NCBI RefSeq assembly: GCF_001570725.1 | Contig: NZ_BCNV01000001.1 | Span: 620,001 to 684,000 of the forward strand | Direction: 5' to 3' | Source of the DNA: Paenibacillus amylolyticus | GTDB taxonomy: Bacteria; Bacillota; Bacilli; Paenibacillales; Paenibacillaceae | DNA length: 64,000 bases | In this document: one piece after another, positions 27,041 to 37,301 of the stretch | Numbering within the stretch: the first letter of the stretch is position 1 | How the letters are laid out: the number at the start of each line of letters is the position of its first letter | The notes under the pieces: generated by a model | Databases searched by the model: none | Seen by the model: the letters and a program-made list of their open reading frames with translations, nothing else | What the model was told of the DNA's origin: nothing | Translations under genes and position numbers: made by a program

Positions 27041-27519
27041 TTAGACATACGATTTCAATATTGGTTAACGATCAGCCAGGTGTCCTTCAGCGTGTATCAG
27101 GGTTGTTCGGTCGACGCGGATTTAACATTGAGAGTATTACAGTAGGTCAATCGGAAGAACCCGGACTTTCCCGGATGGTTATTGTCACCATTGGTGACGA
27201 TAAAACGCTGGAGCAGATTGAGAAACAATTGTACAAAATCATCGATGTCATTAAAGTGGTTGATTTCAGCCTGAAGCCGATGGTAGCTCGTGAACTTGCA
27301 TTAATTAAGGTAAAAGCTGAGCCTTCCGAACGTCCAGAAATTCTGGGTGTGGTGGAAACATTCCGCGCATCCGTTGTTGATGTTGGTCCAGGGAGCCTGA
27401 TTGTACAGGTTGTTGGCGATACGGACAAAATCGATGCCATGATTGAATTGCTCAAGCCATACGGCATTCGCGAATTGTCTCGTACAGGCATAACTGCATT
27501 GGTACGCGGCAACGTATAA
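27037..27519 (+). CDS. ilvN: Acetolactate synthase small (regulatory) subunit
   Basis: Regulatory subunit with an N-terminal ACT domain (ISILVNDQPGVLQRVSGLFGRRGFNIESI) that binds valine for feedback inhibition, and a C-terminal ALS_ss_C domain. The 160-residue length is typical of IlvH/IlvN. The start overlaps the ilvB stop as ATGA, which implies translational coupling and a balanced subunit ratio. Confidence 0.95.
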   Translation: MIRHTISILVNDQPGVLQRVSGLFGRRGFNIESITVGQSEEPGLSRMVIVTIGDDKTLEQIEKQLYKIIDVIKVVDFSLKPMVARELALIKVKAEPSERPEILGVVETFRASVVDVGPGSLIVQVVGDTDKIDAMIELLKPYGIRELSRTGITALVRGNV

Positions 27520-27653
27520 GGCTATAATGGATGAAGAGGGGACGACGGTTAGCTAACATATACAGTTGATCTTTATGTGAGAGTGTCAGTCCCTTAACAG
27601 TTGTAATGTAACATTTTAGTGATGTAACGCTTGAAAATATAGCTACATTCCCG

Positions 27654-28778
<1,125 letters not shown>

Positions 28779-28838
28779 TTATTAACTTTTAGCACATGCA
28801 CTTTAAGGTATTCAAGTAAACTTAGAGCTTTAACTGGG

Positions 28839-28871
28839 AATAGCGGCCGTGCTTATGCGTGAGCCGCTATT
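28839..28871 (+). other. Hairpin between ilvC and leuA
   Basis: AATAGCGGC (28839-28847) and GCCGCTATT (28863-28871) form a perfect 9-bp stem without a T run. It lies about 45 bases before leuA and may be an mRNA-processing or stability element. Confidence 0.5.
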
Positions 28872-28917
28872 GCTGGTTCAGAGAAACAATATAATACAAG
28901 TACAGGAGGTGCGAAGC

Positions 28918-30459
28918 GTGCGTAAAATCTATGTATTTGACACAACGCTGCGTGATGGAGAGCAATCCCCGGGAGTCAATCTGAACACTCGTGAAAAGGT
29001 GGAAATTGCCCATCAGCTCGAGCGGCTTGGCATTGACCGGATGGAAGCTGGTTTCCCAGCGGCATCTCCAGGTGACCTGGCAGCTGTCAATGCAGTAGCA
29101 AATGCGGTCAAAAATGTGACCGTAATAGGTTTGTCCCGTTCCAGAGAGCAAGATATTGATGCGGTTAAGGAAGCACTTAAAGGTGCACAGGACCCGTGCA
29201 TTCACGTGTTCCTGGCAACTTCGCCTATTCACCGCCAACATAAATTGCGTATGGATAAAGCGCAAGTACTGGATACGGCTCGTTCCGCGATTCGTTATGC
29301 GAAGAAAACATTTTCGAAGATCGAATTCTCACTTGAGGATGCAGGTCGTACCGAGTATGATTTCCTCGTAGAAATGGTGAATATGGCTGTTGAAGAGGGT
29401 GCAGCCGTGGTGAATATTCCCGATACAGTCGGCTACCTGAGCCCATATGAATACGGAAACATTTTCAAACATCTCAAGGAGAATGTACACGGCATAGAAA
29501 AGGTACAGCTGAGTGCTCACTGTCATAATGACTTGGGTATGGCGACAGCCAACACACTTGCAGCCATTCTCAATGGAGCCGATCAGATCGAAGGTACGAT
29601 CAATGGCATTGGTGAACGTGCAGGGAACACGGCGATCGAGGAGATTGCTATGGCGCTGGAGACACGTCAGGAATTTTTCCAGGCAAAAACATCGCTGCAG
29701 TTGTCTGAGATTGCACGGACCAGTCGTCTGGTTAGCCGTTTGACAGGTATGGTTGTACCTGGCAACAAAGCTATTGTTGGGGCGAACGCCTTCGCACATG
29801 AATCCGGAATTCACCAGGATGGTATGCTGAAGGAAAAAACCACGTACGAGATCATGACTCCAGAATCCATCGGTCTGAAGGAAAGCAAGCTAGTACTGGG
29901 TAAACATTCCGGTCGTCATGCGTTCCGTGAGCGTTTGATTGATCTGGGATATGAGCTGGAAGAAGAAGCGTTGAATCGGGCTTTTGCCCAGTTCAAAGAT
30001 CTGGCTGATAAGAAGAAAGAAGTGACTGACGAAGATTTGCTTGCGGTAATTGAAGAGAAATTGCAGGATGCACCTGAGGTGTATAAACTGGAATCGATCT
30101 TCGTTACGTACGGAGATGAATCGGTACCAACGGCCAAAGTCCGCATTGCGACGCTTGACGGGGATACGGTTGAGAAGCAAGCAGAGGGTAACGGATCGGT
30201 AGATGCAATCTACAATGCGATTGACCAGGTGAGTGGGGAAGACGTAACGTTGTCTGACTATTCCATCAAATCGGTAACGCATGGTAAGGATGCATTGGGT
30301 GAAGTACATGTTGTGCTGACTCAAAATCAGGTTTCGGTACAAGGACGTGGCGTGAGTACGGATATACTTGGTGCAAGTGCACGTGCTTATGTGGACGGTC
30401 TGAACCAATTGATTGAGAAACGAAAAACATATACGAATCGTGTAAACGTGAACCTATAG
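28918..30459 (+). CDS. leuA: 2-isopropylmalate synthase
   Basis: First committed enzyme of leucine synthesis, condensing 2-ketoisovalerate with acetyl-CoA. The DRE-TIM barrel starts with DTTLRDGEQSPG (from residue 8) and contains the metal motif HCHNDLGMA. A flexible subdomain and a C-terminal LeuA dimer domain for leucine feedback (about 390-513) follow. The frame extends upstream to 28849, but AGGAGGTG sits six bases before the GTG at 28918, giving a 513-residue protein with the canonical N terminus. It is probably the last gene of the T-box transcript. Confidence 0.95.
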   Translation: MRKIYVFDTTLRDGEQSPGVNLNTREKVEIAHQLERLGIDRMEAGFPAASPGDLAAVNAVANAVKNVTVIGLSRSREQDIDAVKEALKGAQDPCIHVFLATSPIHRQHKLRMDKAQVLDTARSAIRYAKKTFSKIEFSLEDAGRTEYDFLVEMVNMAVEEGAAVVNIPDTVGYLSPYEYGNIFKHLKENVHGIEKVQLSAHCHNDLGMATANTLAAILNGADQIEGTINGIGERAGNTAIEEIAMALETRQEFFQAKTSLQLSEIARTSRLVSRLTGMVVPGNKAIVGANAFAHESGIHQDGMLKEKTTYEIMTPESIGLKESKLVLGKHSGRHAFRERLIDLGYELEEEALNRAFAQFKDLADKKKEVTDEDLLAVIEEKLQDAPEVYKLESIFVTYGDESVPTAKVRIATLDGDTVEKQAEGNGSVDAIYNAIDQVSGEDVTLSDYSIKSVTHGKDALGEVHVVLTQNQVSVQGRGVSTDILGASARAYVDGLNQLIEKRKTYTNRVNVNL

Positions 30460-30766
30460 GTTCTGGTGCAGAAAGCAAGAATCCTTCATTGAACTGAACT
30501 TCAAGCTGGAACGCATATAAACTGCCAGGATGATCTGTCTTAATCTTAACGGATATAGAAGATCGTTCAGCCTGCTTTGCTCCGTTCAGTGAGGTACGTA
30601 AAAAGTCTGACTCTCTTGTGGAGGGTCAGACTCTTTGGGTTTTATTTGAGCATTTTGGTGAGCGGTATGATTCGAATTATGCAAAATGCTGATATATATA
30701 ATTAAGAAGTGAAACACAGTGTATGTTATACGGTTATCTATTACATTGGCTTACGCTATCAAGCTG
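30460..30766. other. Intergenic region between leuA and the convergent aldo/keto reductase
   Basis: A 307-base region containing one terminator (30604-30650) and otherwise nothing recognised. Confidence 0.5.
30604..30650 (+). terminator. Terminator after leuA
   Basis: AGTCTGACTCTC (30604-30615) pairs with GAGGGTCAGACT (30621-30632, one G-T pair). The following tract is only moderately T-rich. It lies between convergent genes. Confidence 0.65.
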
Positions 30767-31747
30767 TTACCACGCATAAGCATTAGGTGCATGTCCACCT
30801 GGACCCGGGAAAATCTCATCCAGACGTTTGAGCACGGCTTCATCCAAAGTGACGTCCAAACATTTGAGCGCGGTTTCAAACTGCTCCAGCGTACGCGGTC
30901 CGATAATTGGGGCAGTGACTGCCGGATTGGCTGCAACCCAGGCCAAAGCTACTGTATCCTGTGGTTCACCAAGATCACGACACAGTGCTGCGAAGTCTTC
31001 AAGCTGAGCTTGCTGCTGCTCGATCCGTCCAGCGATACCTCCGCTACGTGTTCCTTCCAGCTTCTGCAGCGCATTACGTCCCAGTAATCCACCATCCAGC
31101 GGACTCCATGGAATGACACCGAGACCCAGTTCTTTGGCGGCAGGCAATACTTCCAGTTCAGGTAAACGACAGTTGAGGCTATATTTATGTTGTTCGGACA
31201 CCAGACCGAGGAAGTGGCGATTCTTGGCCTCGCTTTGAGCAATTGCAATCTGCCATGCAGCAAAGTTACTTGATCCTACATAACCGATTTTACCCTGATG
31301 AATCGCATTCTCGAACGAACCCCACAGCTCATCCCAAGATATGGCAGGGTCCACATGGTGCATCTGGTACAGCTCGATATGATCCGTCTGCAAGCGGCGG
31401 AGGGAACCCTCCAGATGACGTCTGATTTTATAGGCGGATAGTCCGGCTTCGTTGTTGGGGCCGTCTGTATCATCATGCATGGAGCCATAGACTTTGGTAG
31501 CAAGCACTACTTTTTCACGTCTGCCACCGCCCTGATTGAACCAGCGTCCGATAATTTCTTCGGTAAGTCCGGAATTCTCACCCCAGCCGTAAATGTTAGC
31601 GGTATCAAAGAAGTTCACGCCTGCATCGAGTGCTGCGTCCATAATGCGGAAAGCTTCTTTCTCATCTGTAGCAGGCCCGAAATTCATGGTACCAAGACAG
31701 ATTCGGCTGACCTTAAGGCCTGATTTACCCAAATACGAATATTGCAT
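30767..31747 (-). CDS. Aldo/keto reductase
   Basis: NADPH-dependent oxidoreductase of the AKR superfamily with (beta/alpha)8 barrel, 326 residues. The catalytic tetrad can be read as Asp48 and Tyr53 (DTANIYG), Lys85 (LATKVYG) and His130 (QMHHVD). The C-terminal cofactor segment is AAPIIGPRTLEQFETAL-like. ATG 31747 follows AGGAGGG. Members of this subgroup (YrpG/YhdN-like) reduce varied aldehydes and ketones, so the substrate is unknown. The gene sits in reverse orientation between leuA and leuB, interrupting the usual leu order. Confidence 0.88.
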   Translation of the reverse strand: MQYSYLGKSGLKVSRICLGTMNFGPATDEKEAFRIMDAALDAGVNFFDTANIYGWGENSGLTEEIIGRWFNQGGGRREKVVLATKVYGSMHDDTDGPNNEAGLSAYKIRRHLEGSLRRLQTDHIELYQMHHVDPAISWDELWGSFENAIHQGKIGYVGSSNFAAWQIAIAQSEAKNRHFLGLVSEQHKYSLNCRLPELEVLPAAKELGLGVIPWSPLDGGLLGRNALQKLEGTRSGGIAGRIEQQQAQLEDFAALCRDLGEPQDTVALAWVAANPAVTAPIIGPRTLEQFETALKCLDVTLDEAVLKRLDEIFPGPGGHAPNAYAW

Positions 31748-31979
31748 GTTAACTATCCCTCCTGCGTACTGATTTGAATTCAGCTATATTTTACCCCACC
31801 GGGAGGGTCAGGAACAACTTGTGAAGGCTAATCTCTATTAGCTTATAGGTAAAATCTATTAAAGTCATAGATTGTATATCTTGGTCAAATGACCTTGGAA
31901 TATGATACAAAAGAGAGAGTTAATATGAGACGTTACTTTATGAATAATTAATGAATGAAATATAAGGAGTGGACAACCC

Positions 31980-33065
31980 ATGGCAGACGTGAAAAAAATT
32001 GCAGTTATTGCAGGTGACGGAATCGGTCCTGAAGTCGTAGCTGAGGCTGAGAAAGTTCTTAAACGTACAGAGGAAGTATTCGGTTACCGTTTTGAGACAG
32101 AGCATGCGTTGTTTGGTGGAATCGCGATTGATGAGAAGGGTACACCTCTTCCAGAAGAAACACTGACGGTATGTAAAGGTGCAGATGCGGTCCTGCTTGG
32201 AGCGGTTGGCGGTCCAAAATGGGATAACAACAGCAAGGAACTTCGTCCGGAAACAGGCTTGCTGGGTATTCGTAAAGCGCTCGGATTGTTCTCCAACCTG
32301 CGTCCGGCTGTCGTATTTGATTGCCTGAAGGATGCTTCAACTCTGAAGCCTGAAGTACTGGAAGGTACGGATCTGATGGTGGTACGTGAGTTGACTGGTG
32401 GGATCTACTTCGGTGAGAAGTTCAGACGTGAAAGTGCACATGGCGAAGAGGCGGTAGATACTTGTGCGTATAATGTAACGGAAGTGGAGCGGATCGTTCG
32501 TCAGGCGTTCGAGATTGCGCAAGGACGTCGCAAAAAGCTGGCTTCGGTAGACAAAGCCAACGTATTGGAAACTTCCCGTCTCTGGCGTGAAGTCGTGAAC
32601 CGGGTAGCACCGGATTATCCGGATGTTGAACTGGAGCATGTACTTGTGGACAACTGCGCAATGCAATTGTTGCGCCGTCCAGCCAGCTTCGATGTCATCG
32701 TAACGGAAAATATGTTCGGAGATATCCTGAGTGATGAAGCAGCGATGCTGACGGGTTCCATCGGCATGCTGGCATCTGCATCACTGGGAGAGGGCAGCTT
32801 TGGACTTTATGAGCCGGTACACGGTTCTGCACCGGACATCGCTGGTCAAGGCCTTGCTAACCCGATTGCAACCATTCTCTCTTTGGCGCTGATGTTCCGC
32901 ACAACCTTCGGTTATGCAGAAGGCGCGGACGCTATTGAAGCAGCTGTGTCTGATGTACTGAACGCAGGACACCGTACGAGTGATATTGCTGTAGACAAGA
33001 GCACAGCGATCAGCACAACCGAAATGGGCGATCTGATCGTCGCGGCTATTCAGAAACAGGCGTAA
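31980..33065 (+). CDS. leuB: 3-isopropylmalate dehydrogenase
   Basis: NAD-dependent oxidative decarboxylation of 3-isopropylmalate to 2-ketoisocaproate in leucine synthesis. Landmarks are GDGIGPEVV at the N terminus and the metal/substrate motif [23 protein letters not shown]. The 361-residue length is normal. AAGGAGTGG precedes ATG 31980. It is separated from leuA by the opposed reductase gene, so it needs its own promoter in the 230-base upstream region, where a small palindrome (GGTCA-AA-TGACC) is present. leuC and leuD do not follow. Confidence 0.95.
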   Translation: MADVKKIAVIAGDGIGPEVVAEAEKVLKRTEEVFGYRFETEHALFGGIAIDEKGTPLPEETLTVCKGADAVLLGAVGGPKWDNNSKELRPETGLLGIRKALGLFSNLRPAVVFDCLKDASTLKPEVLEGTDLMVVRELTGGIYFGEKFRRESAHGEEAVDTCAYNVTEVERIVRQAFEIAQGRRKKLASVDKANVLETSRLWREVVNRVAPDYPDVELEHVLVDNCAMQLLRRPASFDVIVTENMFGDILSDEAAMLTGSIGMLASASLGEGSFGLYEPVHGSAPDIAGQGLANPIATILSLALMFRTTFGYAEGADAIEAAVSDVLNAGHRTSDIAVDKSTAISTTEMGDLIVAAIQKQA

Positions 33066-33157
33066 TAATATTACCAACAACATGGCAGCCCTTTGTTTCC
33101 AGTTATGGAATGTACAAAGGGCTGTTCCTTTATCATTTTGGCACGAAAAATCCTTAT

Positions 33158-33172
33158 TTATAATTATTATAA
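33158..33172. promoter_or_regulatory. PerR box upstream of the peroxiredoxin gene
   Basis: TTATAATTATTATAA is an exact match to the PerR consensus TTATAATNATTATAA. It overlaps a potential -10 (TATAAT, 33159-33164), with TTGGCA about 15 bases upstream. A second promoter candidate, TTGACT-17-TAACAT (33192-33220), lies downstream. Peroxide-responsive repression of the peroxiredoxin gene is the natural inference. Confidence 0.75.
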
Positions 33173-33342
33173 AAAAATAATGTTTATAATCTTGACTTTG
33201 GGAAGTCCGGATGATAACATTTTACTTGTACTTGTTATCAAGTATCAAATCATTTTAATTACAGGAAAAGCGTTCGCGTTTTTCTTGATGATGAGCAATC
33301 CGCAAGGATGCTTACATAATCCCAAAGGAGGAATTTTTAGTT

Positions 33343-33882
33343 ATGGCAGAACGTTTGGTTGGTAGACCAGCACCGGATTTCGCAATGGAAACAGTATCGG
33401 GAGACGGACAAGATTTCGGTTCCGTTAAACTGTCCGATTATCGTGGCAAATGGCTCGTATTCTTCTTTTATCCTTTGGACTTCACATTTGTGTGCCCAAC
33501 TGAAATTACAGCTTTGAGCGTTGCTTCCGAGCAATTCAAAGCTTTGGATACTGAAATCCTTGGCGTGAGCGTAGACTCCGTACACAGCCACAAAGCATGG
33601 ATCAATACACCTGTAGACAGCAATGGTCTGGGTCAATTGAACTTCCCACTGGCTTCCGATATCACGAAGCAAGTGGCTAAAGATTACGGCGTTCTGATCG
33701 AAGAAGAAGGCGTAGCATTGCGCGGTCTGTTCATCATCGATCCAGAAGGCGAACTGAAATATCAAGTAGTTAACCACAATGATGTAGGCCGTAGTGTTGA
33801 AGAAACACTTCGCGTACTGCAAGCACTGCAATCCGGCGGATTGTGTGCAATGAACTGGAAACCAGGCGACACTAACCTGTAA
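33343..33882 (+). CDS. Typical 2-Cys peroxiredoxin (AhpC/Prx family)
   Basis: Thiol peroxidase that removes hydrogen peroxide and organic hydroperoxides. The peroxidatic cysteine is Cys51 (FTFVCPTE). The resolving cysteine is Cys168 in GGLCAMNWKPG near the C terminus, the position expected for a typical 2-Cys enzyme. It has 179 residues. AAAGGAGG precedes ATG 33343. It is a single-gene unit with its own terminator. No ahpF follows, so electrons presumably come from thioredoxin or an AhpF encoded elsewhere. The exact PerR box upstream supports a peroxide-defence role. Confidence 0.92.
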   Translation: MAERLVGRPAPDFAMETVSGDGQDFGSVKLSDYRGKWLVFFFYPLDFTFVCPTEITALSVASEQFKALDTEILGVSVDSVHSHKAWINTPVDSNGLGQLNFPLASDITKQVAKDYGVLIEEEGVALRGLFIIDPEGELKYQVVNHNDVGRSVEETLRVLQALQSGGLCAMNWKPGDTNL

Positions 33883-33910
33883 GCCAGGTTAACTTGAACG
33901 GTTTTTGTTC

Positions 33911-33945
33911 AAGCCCTCATCCCGTTAGGGATTGAGGGCTTTTTG
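33911..33945 (+). terminator. Terminator after the peroxiredoxin gene
   Basis: AAGCCCTCATCCC (33911-33923) pairs with GGGATTGAGGGCTT (33928-33941), followed by T residues. Confidence 0.85.
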
Positions 33946-34238
33946 CACCCTTTTGCCGGAAGTTATCACGAAGTTAATCAAAAGTGTTTGAACAAGCAGC
34001 TAAACGTGTTAATGATGTATTAGAAGAAAGTCTTCTTTTTATCTGTTGAAAGAGGAATTGATGGCCTTCAAGGCGAATAGGGTATGGAAACCCGGTAAAT
34101 ATTCCGGTGCTCTGCATTTATAATCTGTACATGAATGTGATACACTGATGGAACTATTCCTTTTCGGAAGTGCTGGAAGTGTACGGGATTGCATTTTAAT
34201 AAAAAAGTCCCGGCACGTAATAAGGAGGGTGAACAAAA
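33946..34238. other. Intergenic region upstream of the Cys-rich protein gene
   Basis: AT-rich, with no gene. A weak hairpin AGAAGA-AAG-TCTTCT followed by TTTT is at 34022-34040. No clear promoter was seen. Confidence 0.4.
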
Positions 34239-34655
34239 ATGAGTTACTGTTGTGGGGCAAGTATGGTTGGAACGAAGGGCACGCTGAAGCATTACCGCAC
34301 CCAGGTTCATAATGTTCCCCTGCTGTTTTGCCCGGTGTGTCATCGGGTTGAGGTGCATTATAAAGTGGAAAATGAATATGAGATTCTCGCAGAATACGCG
34401 CATGGAGACGGTGCATCCGAGATCGATTTTCAAGATTATGTAACAGAGGATGAAGATGCCATTTTCGAAAACTGTATAAACCGTGAGAGTGAGGATGCCA
34501 TGGTCATTGTGCAGCGCCAGATTGATATGGCTCTGGATCTGCTCAGACTCGCGAAAGAAACAAAAGACGAGAAGTGGGAAAGTGAACTTAAACGTCGATT
34601 AGCTGTGATGAGTCAGCGCAGACTGAAAATTCAGCATAATAAGACCGGACTATAG
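34239..34655 (+). CDS. Small protein with CC...CxxC zinc-finger-like N terminus, unknown function
   Basis: A 138-residue protein whose N terminus has Cys4, Cys5, Cys31 and Cys34 (CPVCH). The spacing recalls YgiT-type or short treble-clef zinc fingers, but the family is not recognised. An acidic middle (EIDFQDYVTEDEDAIFENCI) and a charged helical C-terminal third (about 90-130) follow. AAGGAGGGTG precedes ATG 34239, and a terminator follows, so it is a monocistronic gene. There is no signal peptide or membrane segment. Confidence 0.72.
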   Translation: MSYCCGASMVGTKGTLKHYRTQVHNVPLLFCPVCHRVEVHYKVENEYEILAEYAHGDGASEIDFQDYVTEDEDAIFENCINRESEDAMVIVQRQIDMALDLLRLAKETKDEKWESELKRRLAVMSQRRLKIQHNKTGL

Positions 34656-34690
34656 ATGTTCTCGGATATATCATAAAGTAAAGATATTAA

Positions 34691-34734
34691 AAACGAAGCT
34701 GATTTGCCTCCTGGGTGAAACGGCTTCGTTTTTG
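34691..34734 (+). terminator. Terminator after the Cys-rich protein gene
   Basis: AAACGAAGC (34691-34699) pairs with GCTTCGTTT (34723-34731) across a 23-base loop, with following T residues. Confidence 0.65.
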
Positions 34735-34798
34735 TGCATTGATCCGGAACTAATTCGAGGTTTTTTTTAAAATAATTTCCATTCGACACTTTCTCCGA

Positions 34799-34828
34799 TT
34801 GACTCTCTTCTATAAACTTGTCTATGAT
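34799..34828 (+). promoter_or_regulatory. Candidate promoter of the histidine kinase gene
   Basis: TTGACT (34799-34804), an 18-base spacer, and TATGAT (34823-34828). It would give a leader of about 265 bases. Confidence 0.55.
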
Positions 34829-34894
34829 AAAAACAGACTTGCAAAAGAGGCGGAGCAAAAAAATGTTCGTGTTTGGGAATAGGAGAATGTCAGA

Positions 34895-35014
34895 ATGGGA
34901 CAAACGTATATGATTTTCCGGATCGACTGTTGGTTACCGGGAATAGACCAGCTTGAGTTCCGGACATGCCATCCATATTTTCGGCTCAGCCCCCCAACGA
35001 AAGGGCACCGGTAA
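34895..35014 (+). CDS. Possible 39-residue upstream peptide of the kinase gene
   Basis: An open frame MGQTYMIFRIDCW... begins at ATG 34895 with AGGAGA eight bases before it. It stops as TAATG, where the ATG at 35014 is in frame with the kinase gene. It has no recognisable domain. It may be a leader peptide or a chance frame. Confidence 0.3.
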   Translation: MGQTYMIFRIDCWLPGIDQLEFRTCHPYFRLSPPTKGHR

Positions 35015-35103
35015 TGAAAAATAAAATCGGCCCTTCCTGTTTCTGTGATGATATGATGTCCGAATGGCAAGTTTATCATTTACGTGAAAAGGAGGAACCT
35101 GAC

Positions 35104-36210
35104 ATGATTAGTGAATTTCAGGATACAGTGCCTCAACCAACGGATGGATTCCCGCCCGTACATCTGGATAACAACAAGTATGAGAATGTACTGGAACATC
35201 TGGATAGCGGTATTATGTTGTTTGACAGCCACGGTGTATTGACGTTTATTAACGTTCAGATGGCAAAATTGTTGGAGCTTCCAAGAAGTCTGTTGAGCGG
35301 CTGCACCCTGATGCAAATGCTGCATCATCCGCAGATGAGCCGATTCAAGAAAAAGAAAATTTTACGTATTTATCGGGAAACCATCTTCCACCGTAAGCGC
35401 TATCATGAGTTGATTGATGAATATGGAAGGCATTGGCTGGTTACTGTGACGTACGGGGATCAGATGGACGGAGACTTCTTGTTCAGCGTCAAGGATGTAT
35501 CTGATTATAAACAGATTGAACAGACCGCTTATCAAAATGACAAACTTGCGATGCTGGGGCGCATTTCGGCATCTATTGCTCATGAAATTCGTAATCCGTT
35601 AACCGCAATCCGTGGGTTCATCCAGTTACTTCGGCCCCATCTGTTGCAGCTTGGCAAAGACGAGTACGCTCGCATCATACTGACAGAAATTGATCGGGCG
35701 AACGACATCATCTACGAATTCTTGAATTCTTCCAAACCGTCAGCCCCTCAGAAGACCGTGATGTCTGTCGACTCTTTGCTCAAAGAGGTGGTCTTGCTGA
35801 CAGAGAGCGAAGGTTTGATGAAGGGATGCGAGATCACGTTGGATGAAGGGGATGCCCCGCTGAATGTGTCCATCGATGTCAAACAGATTAAGCAGGTTAT
35901 TTTGAATATGGTGAAAAATGCAATGGATGCCATCGAGGAAGTCGGCGAAGAACACACCGGCCTGATTCGAATATCTACCGCTACGGAAAACAAGTTCGTG
36001 CAGATCTCCATCGCCGATAACGGTCAGGGAATGGATCATAACACACTTGTGCGTCTGTTTGATCCATTCTTCACGACGAAGGAGAGCGGAACGGGCCTGG
36101 GACTCTCGGTGAGTTACCGGATCATCAAGAACCATGGAGGTACCATCTCGGTAGATAGCAAAAAAGGCGAAGGTACGCGGTTTATGATTATGTTACCCTT
36201 GGTATATTGA
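35104..36210 (+). CDS. PAS-domain sensor histidine kinase, sporulation-kinase-like
   Basis: Cytoplasmic histidine kinase of 368 residues with no membrane helix. A PAS domain (about 25-140) is followed by HisKA with the H-box SIAHEIRNPLTAIRGF (His160). An HATPase_c domain has the N-box (LNMVKNAMDAI), G1 (DNGQGM) and G2 (GTGLGLSVSYRI). This plan matches the orphan sporulation kinases (KinA/KinE type) that feed Spo0F, and no response regulator gene is adjacent. The frame is open to 34966 with an in-frame ATG at 35014. AAGGAGGA precedes ATG 35104, which is preferred. The Spo0F-feeding role is an inference. Confidence 0.85.
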   Translation: MISEFQDTVPQPTDGFPPVHLDNNKYENVLEHLDSGIMLFDSHGVLTFINVQMAKLLELPRSLLSGCTLMQMLHHPQMSRFKKKKILRIYRETIFHRKRYHELIDEYGRHWLVTVTYGDQMDGDFLFSVKDVSDYKQIEQTAYQNDKLAMLGRISASIAHEIRNPLTAIRGFIQLLRPHLLQLGKDEYARIILTEIDRANDIIYEFLNSSKPSAPQKTVMSVDSLLKEVVLLTESEGLMKGCEITLDEGDAPLNVSIDVKQIKQVILNMVKNAMDAIEEVGEEHTGLIRISTATENKFVQISIADNGQGMDHNTLVRLFDPFFTTKESGTGLGLSVSYRIIKNHGGTISVDSKKGEGTRFMIMLPLVY

Positions 36211-36224
36211 GAAGAGTGGGGCGT

Positions 36225-36258
36225 AAAGGAGTCGGCAAATAGCCGACTCCTTTGTTTT
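36225..36258 (+). terminator. Terminator after the histidine kinase gene
   Basis: AAAGGAGTCGGC (36225-36236) and GCCGACTCCTTT (36242-36253) form a perfect 12-bp stem with a five-base loop and a T-rich tail. Confidence 0.82.
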
Positions 36259-36325
36259 ATGTTGCCAATTAGGGTTATAGTTAGTAATGAATGCGAATAC
36301 ATAAGCTCCATAACGGAAGGATGAG

Positions 36326-37297
36326 ATGCAGATGGAAATCCAAGGAATGGAACGAATGAATCAACAATTGATGAATCACGTGGGAAAAGTGATCGTGGGC
36401 AAAGAGCATACCATAGAGCTGGTGATGACAGCGATCATAGCATCAGGACATGTGTTGCTGGAGGATGTACCGGGTACCGGGAAAACGATGCTCGCCAAAT
36501 CGGTAGCCTCCTCATTGGACTGTACATTCCAGCGTATACAGTTTACACCGGACTTATTGCCATCTGACTTGACAGGTATTCATTTCTTCAATCAAAAAGA
36601 AGGGGATTTTGAATTCAGACCTGGCCCCTTGTTCGCCAATCTTGTGCTAGCGGACGAGATTAACCGTGCTACACCGCGTACGCAATCAAGCTTGCTGGAG
36701 TGCATGGAAGAGCGCCAGATCAGTATCGATGGTTCAACGAGACAGCTGGAGCGGCCATTTATCGTTATTGCTACCCAGAACCCCATAGATAACCAGGGAA
36801 CTTTTCCGTTACCTGAAGCGCAGATGGATCGTTTTATGATGAAAATTCGCATGGGTTATCCAAGCAGTGAAGAGAGTGTAGAAATTTTGAGACGTACGGT
36901 AGCCAGCCGCTCTGTTGACGATTTGTCGGCAGTGATCAGTCGTGAAGAACTTTTGAAGGCCCAGGATACGTATAAAACAGTGAAAATCAACGAAGATTTG
37001 CTACGATATATCATTCAGTTAACCGAAGCGACAAGGCAACATCCCGAGCTCTCGCTTGGCGTAAGTCCACGAGGGGCTCAGGCATTACTTAAGGCAAGTC
37101 AGGCCTGGGCTGCACTGCATGGCAGAGACTTTGTTTTGCCGGATGATATCAAAGTTCTGGCGGAACCTGTGCTGGCCCACCGACTTGTATTCCGTAACCG
37201 GATCAGACAACAAGAAGGCTTGGCAGAGCGTATCATCCAGGAACTTCTGAATCAGACAGAAGTGCCAACGGAGAACCTCGCTACAAGCGAGCGTTAG
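36326..37297 (+). CDS. MoxR-family AAA+ ATPase
   Basis: AAA+ chaperone-like ATPase of 323 residues. Walker A is EDVPGTGKT (to residue 54), Walker B is LVLADEINRA, and the sensor region is FIVIATQNP. The AAA lid 2 domain forms the C-terminal third. MoxR ATPases work with a DUF58 protein and membrane partners in assembling or activating other proteins, and that partner follows directly. There are two ATGs, at 36326 and 36332. GGAAGG has better spacing to the first. Confidence 0.92.
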   Translation: MQMEIQGMERMNQQLMNHVGKVIVGKEHTIELVMTAIIASGHVLLEDVPGTGKTMLAKSVASSLDCTFQRIQFTPDLLPSDLTGIHFFNQKEGDFEFRPGPLFANLVLADEINRATPRTQSSLLECMEERQISIDGSTRQLERPFIVIATQNPIDNQGTFPLPEAQMDRFMMKIRMGYPSSEESVEILRRTVASRSVDDLSAVISREELLKAQDTYKTVKINEDLLRYIIQLTEATRQHPELSLGVSPRGAQALLKASQAWAALHGRDFVLPDDIKVLAEPVLAHRLVFRNRIRQQEGLAERIIQELLNQTEVPTENLATSER

Positions 37298-37301
37298 TCT
37301 T

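Larger units (their letters stand above)
34656..35103. other. Intergenic region before the histidine kinase gene
   Basis: This 448-base region contains a terminator for the upstream gene, a good promoter (34799-34828), and a 39-codon open frame (34895-35014). Nothing else was recognised. Confidence 0.5.

Noticed and set aside
33093..33365. 90-codon open frame before the peroxiredoxin gene
   Set aside because: It covers the PerR box and promoters, and overlaps the start of the real gene in another frame.
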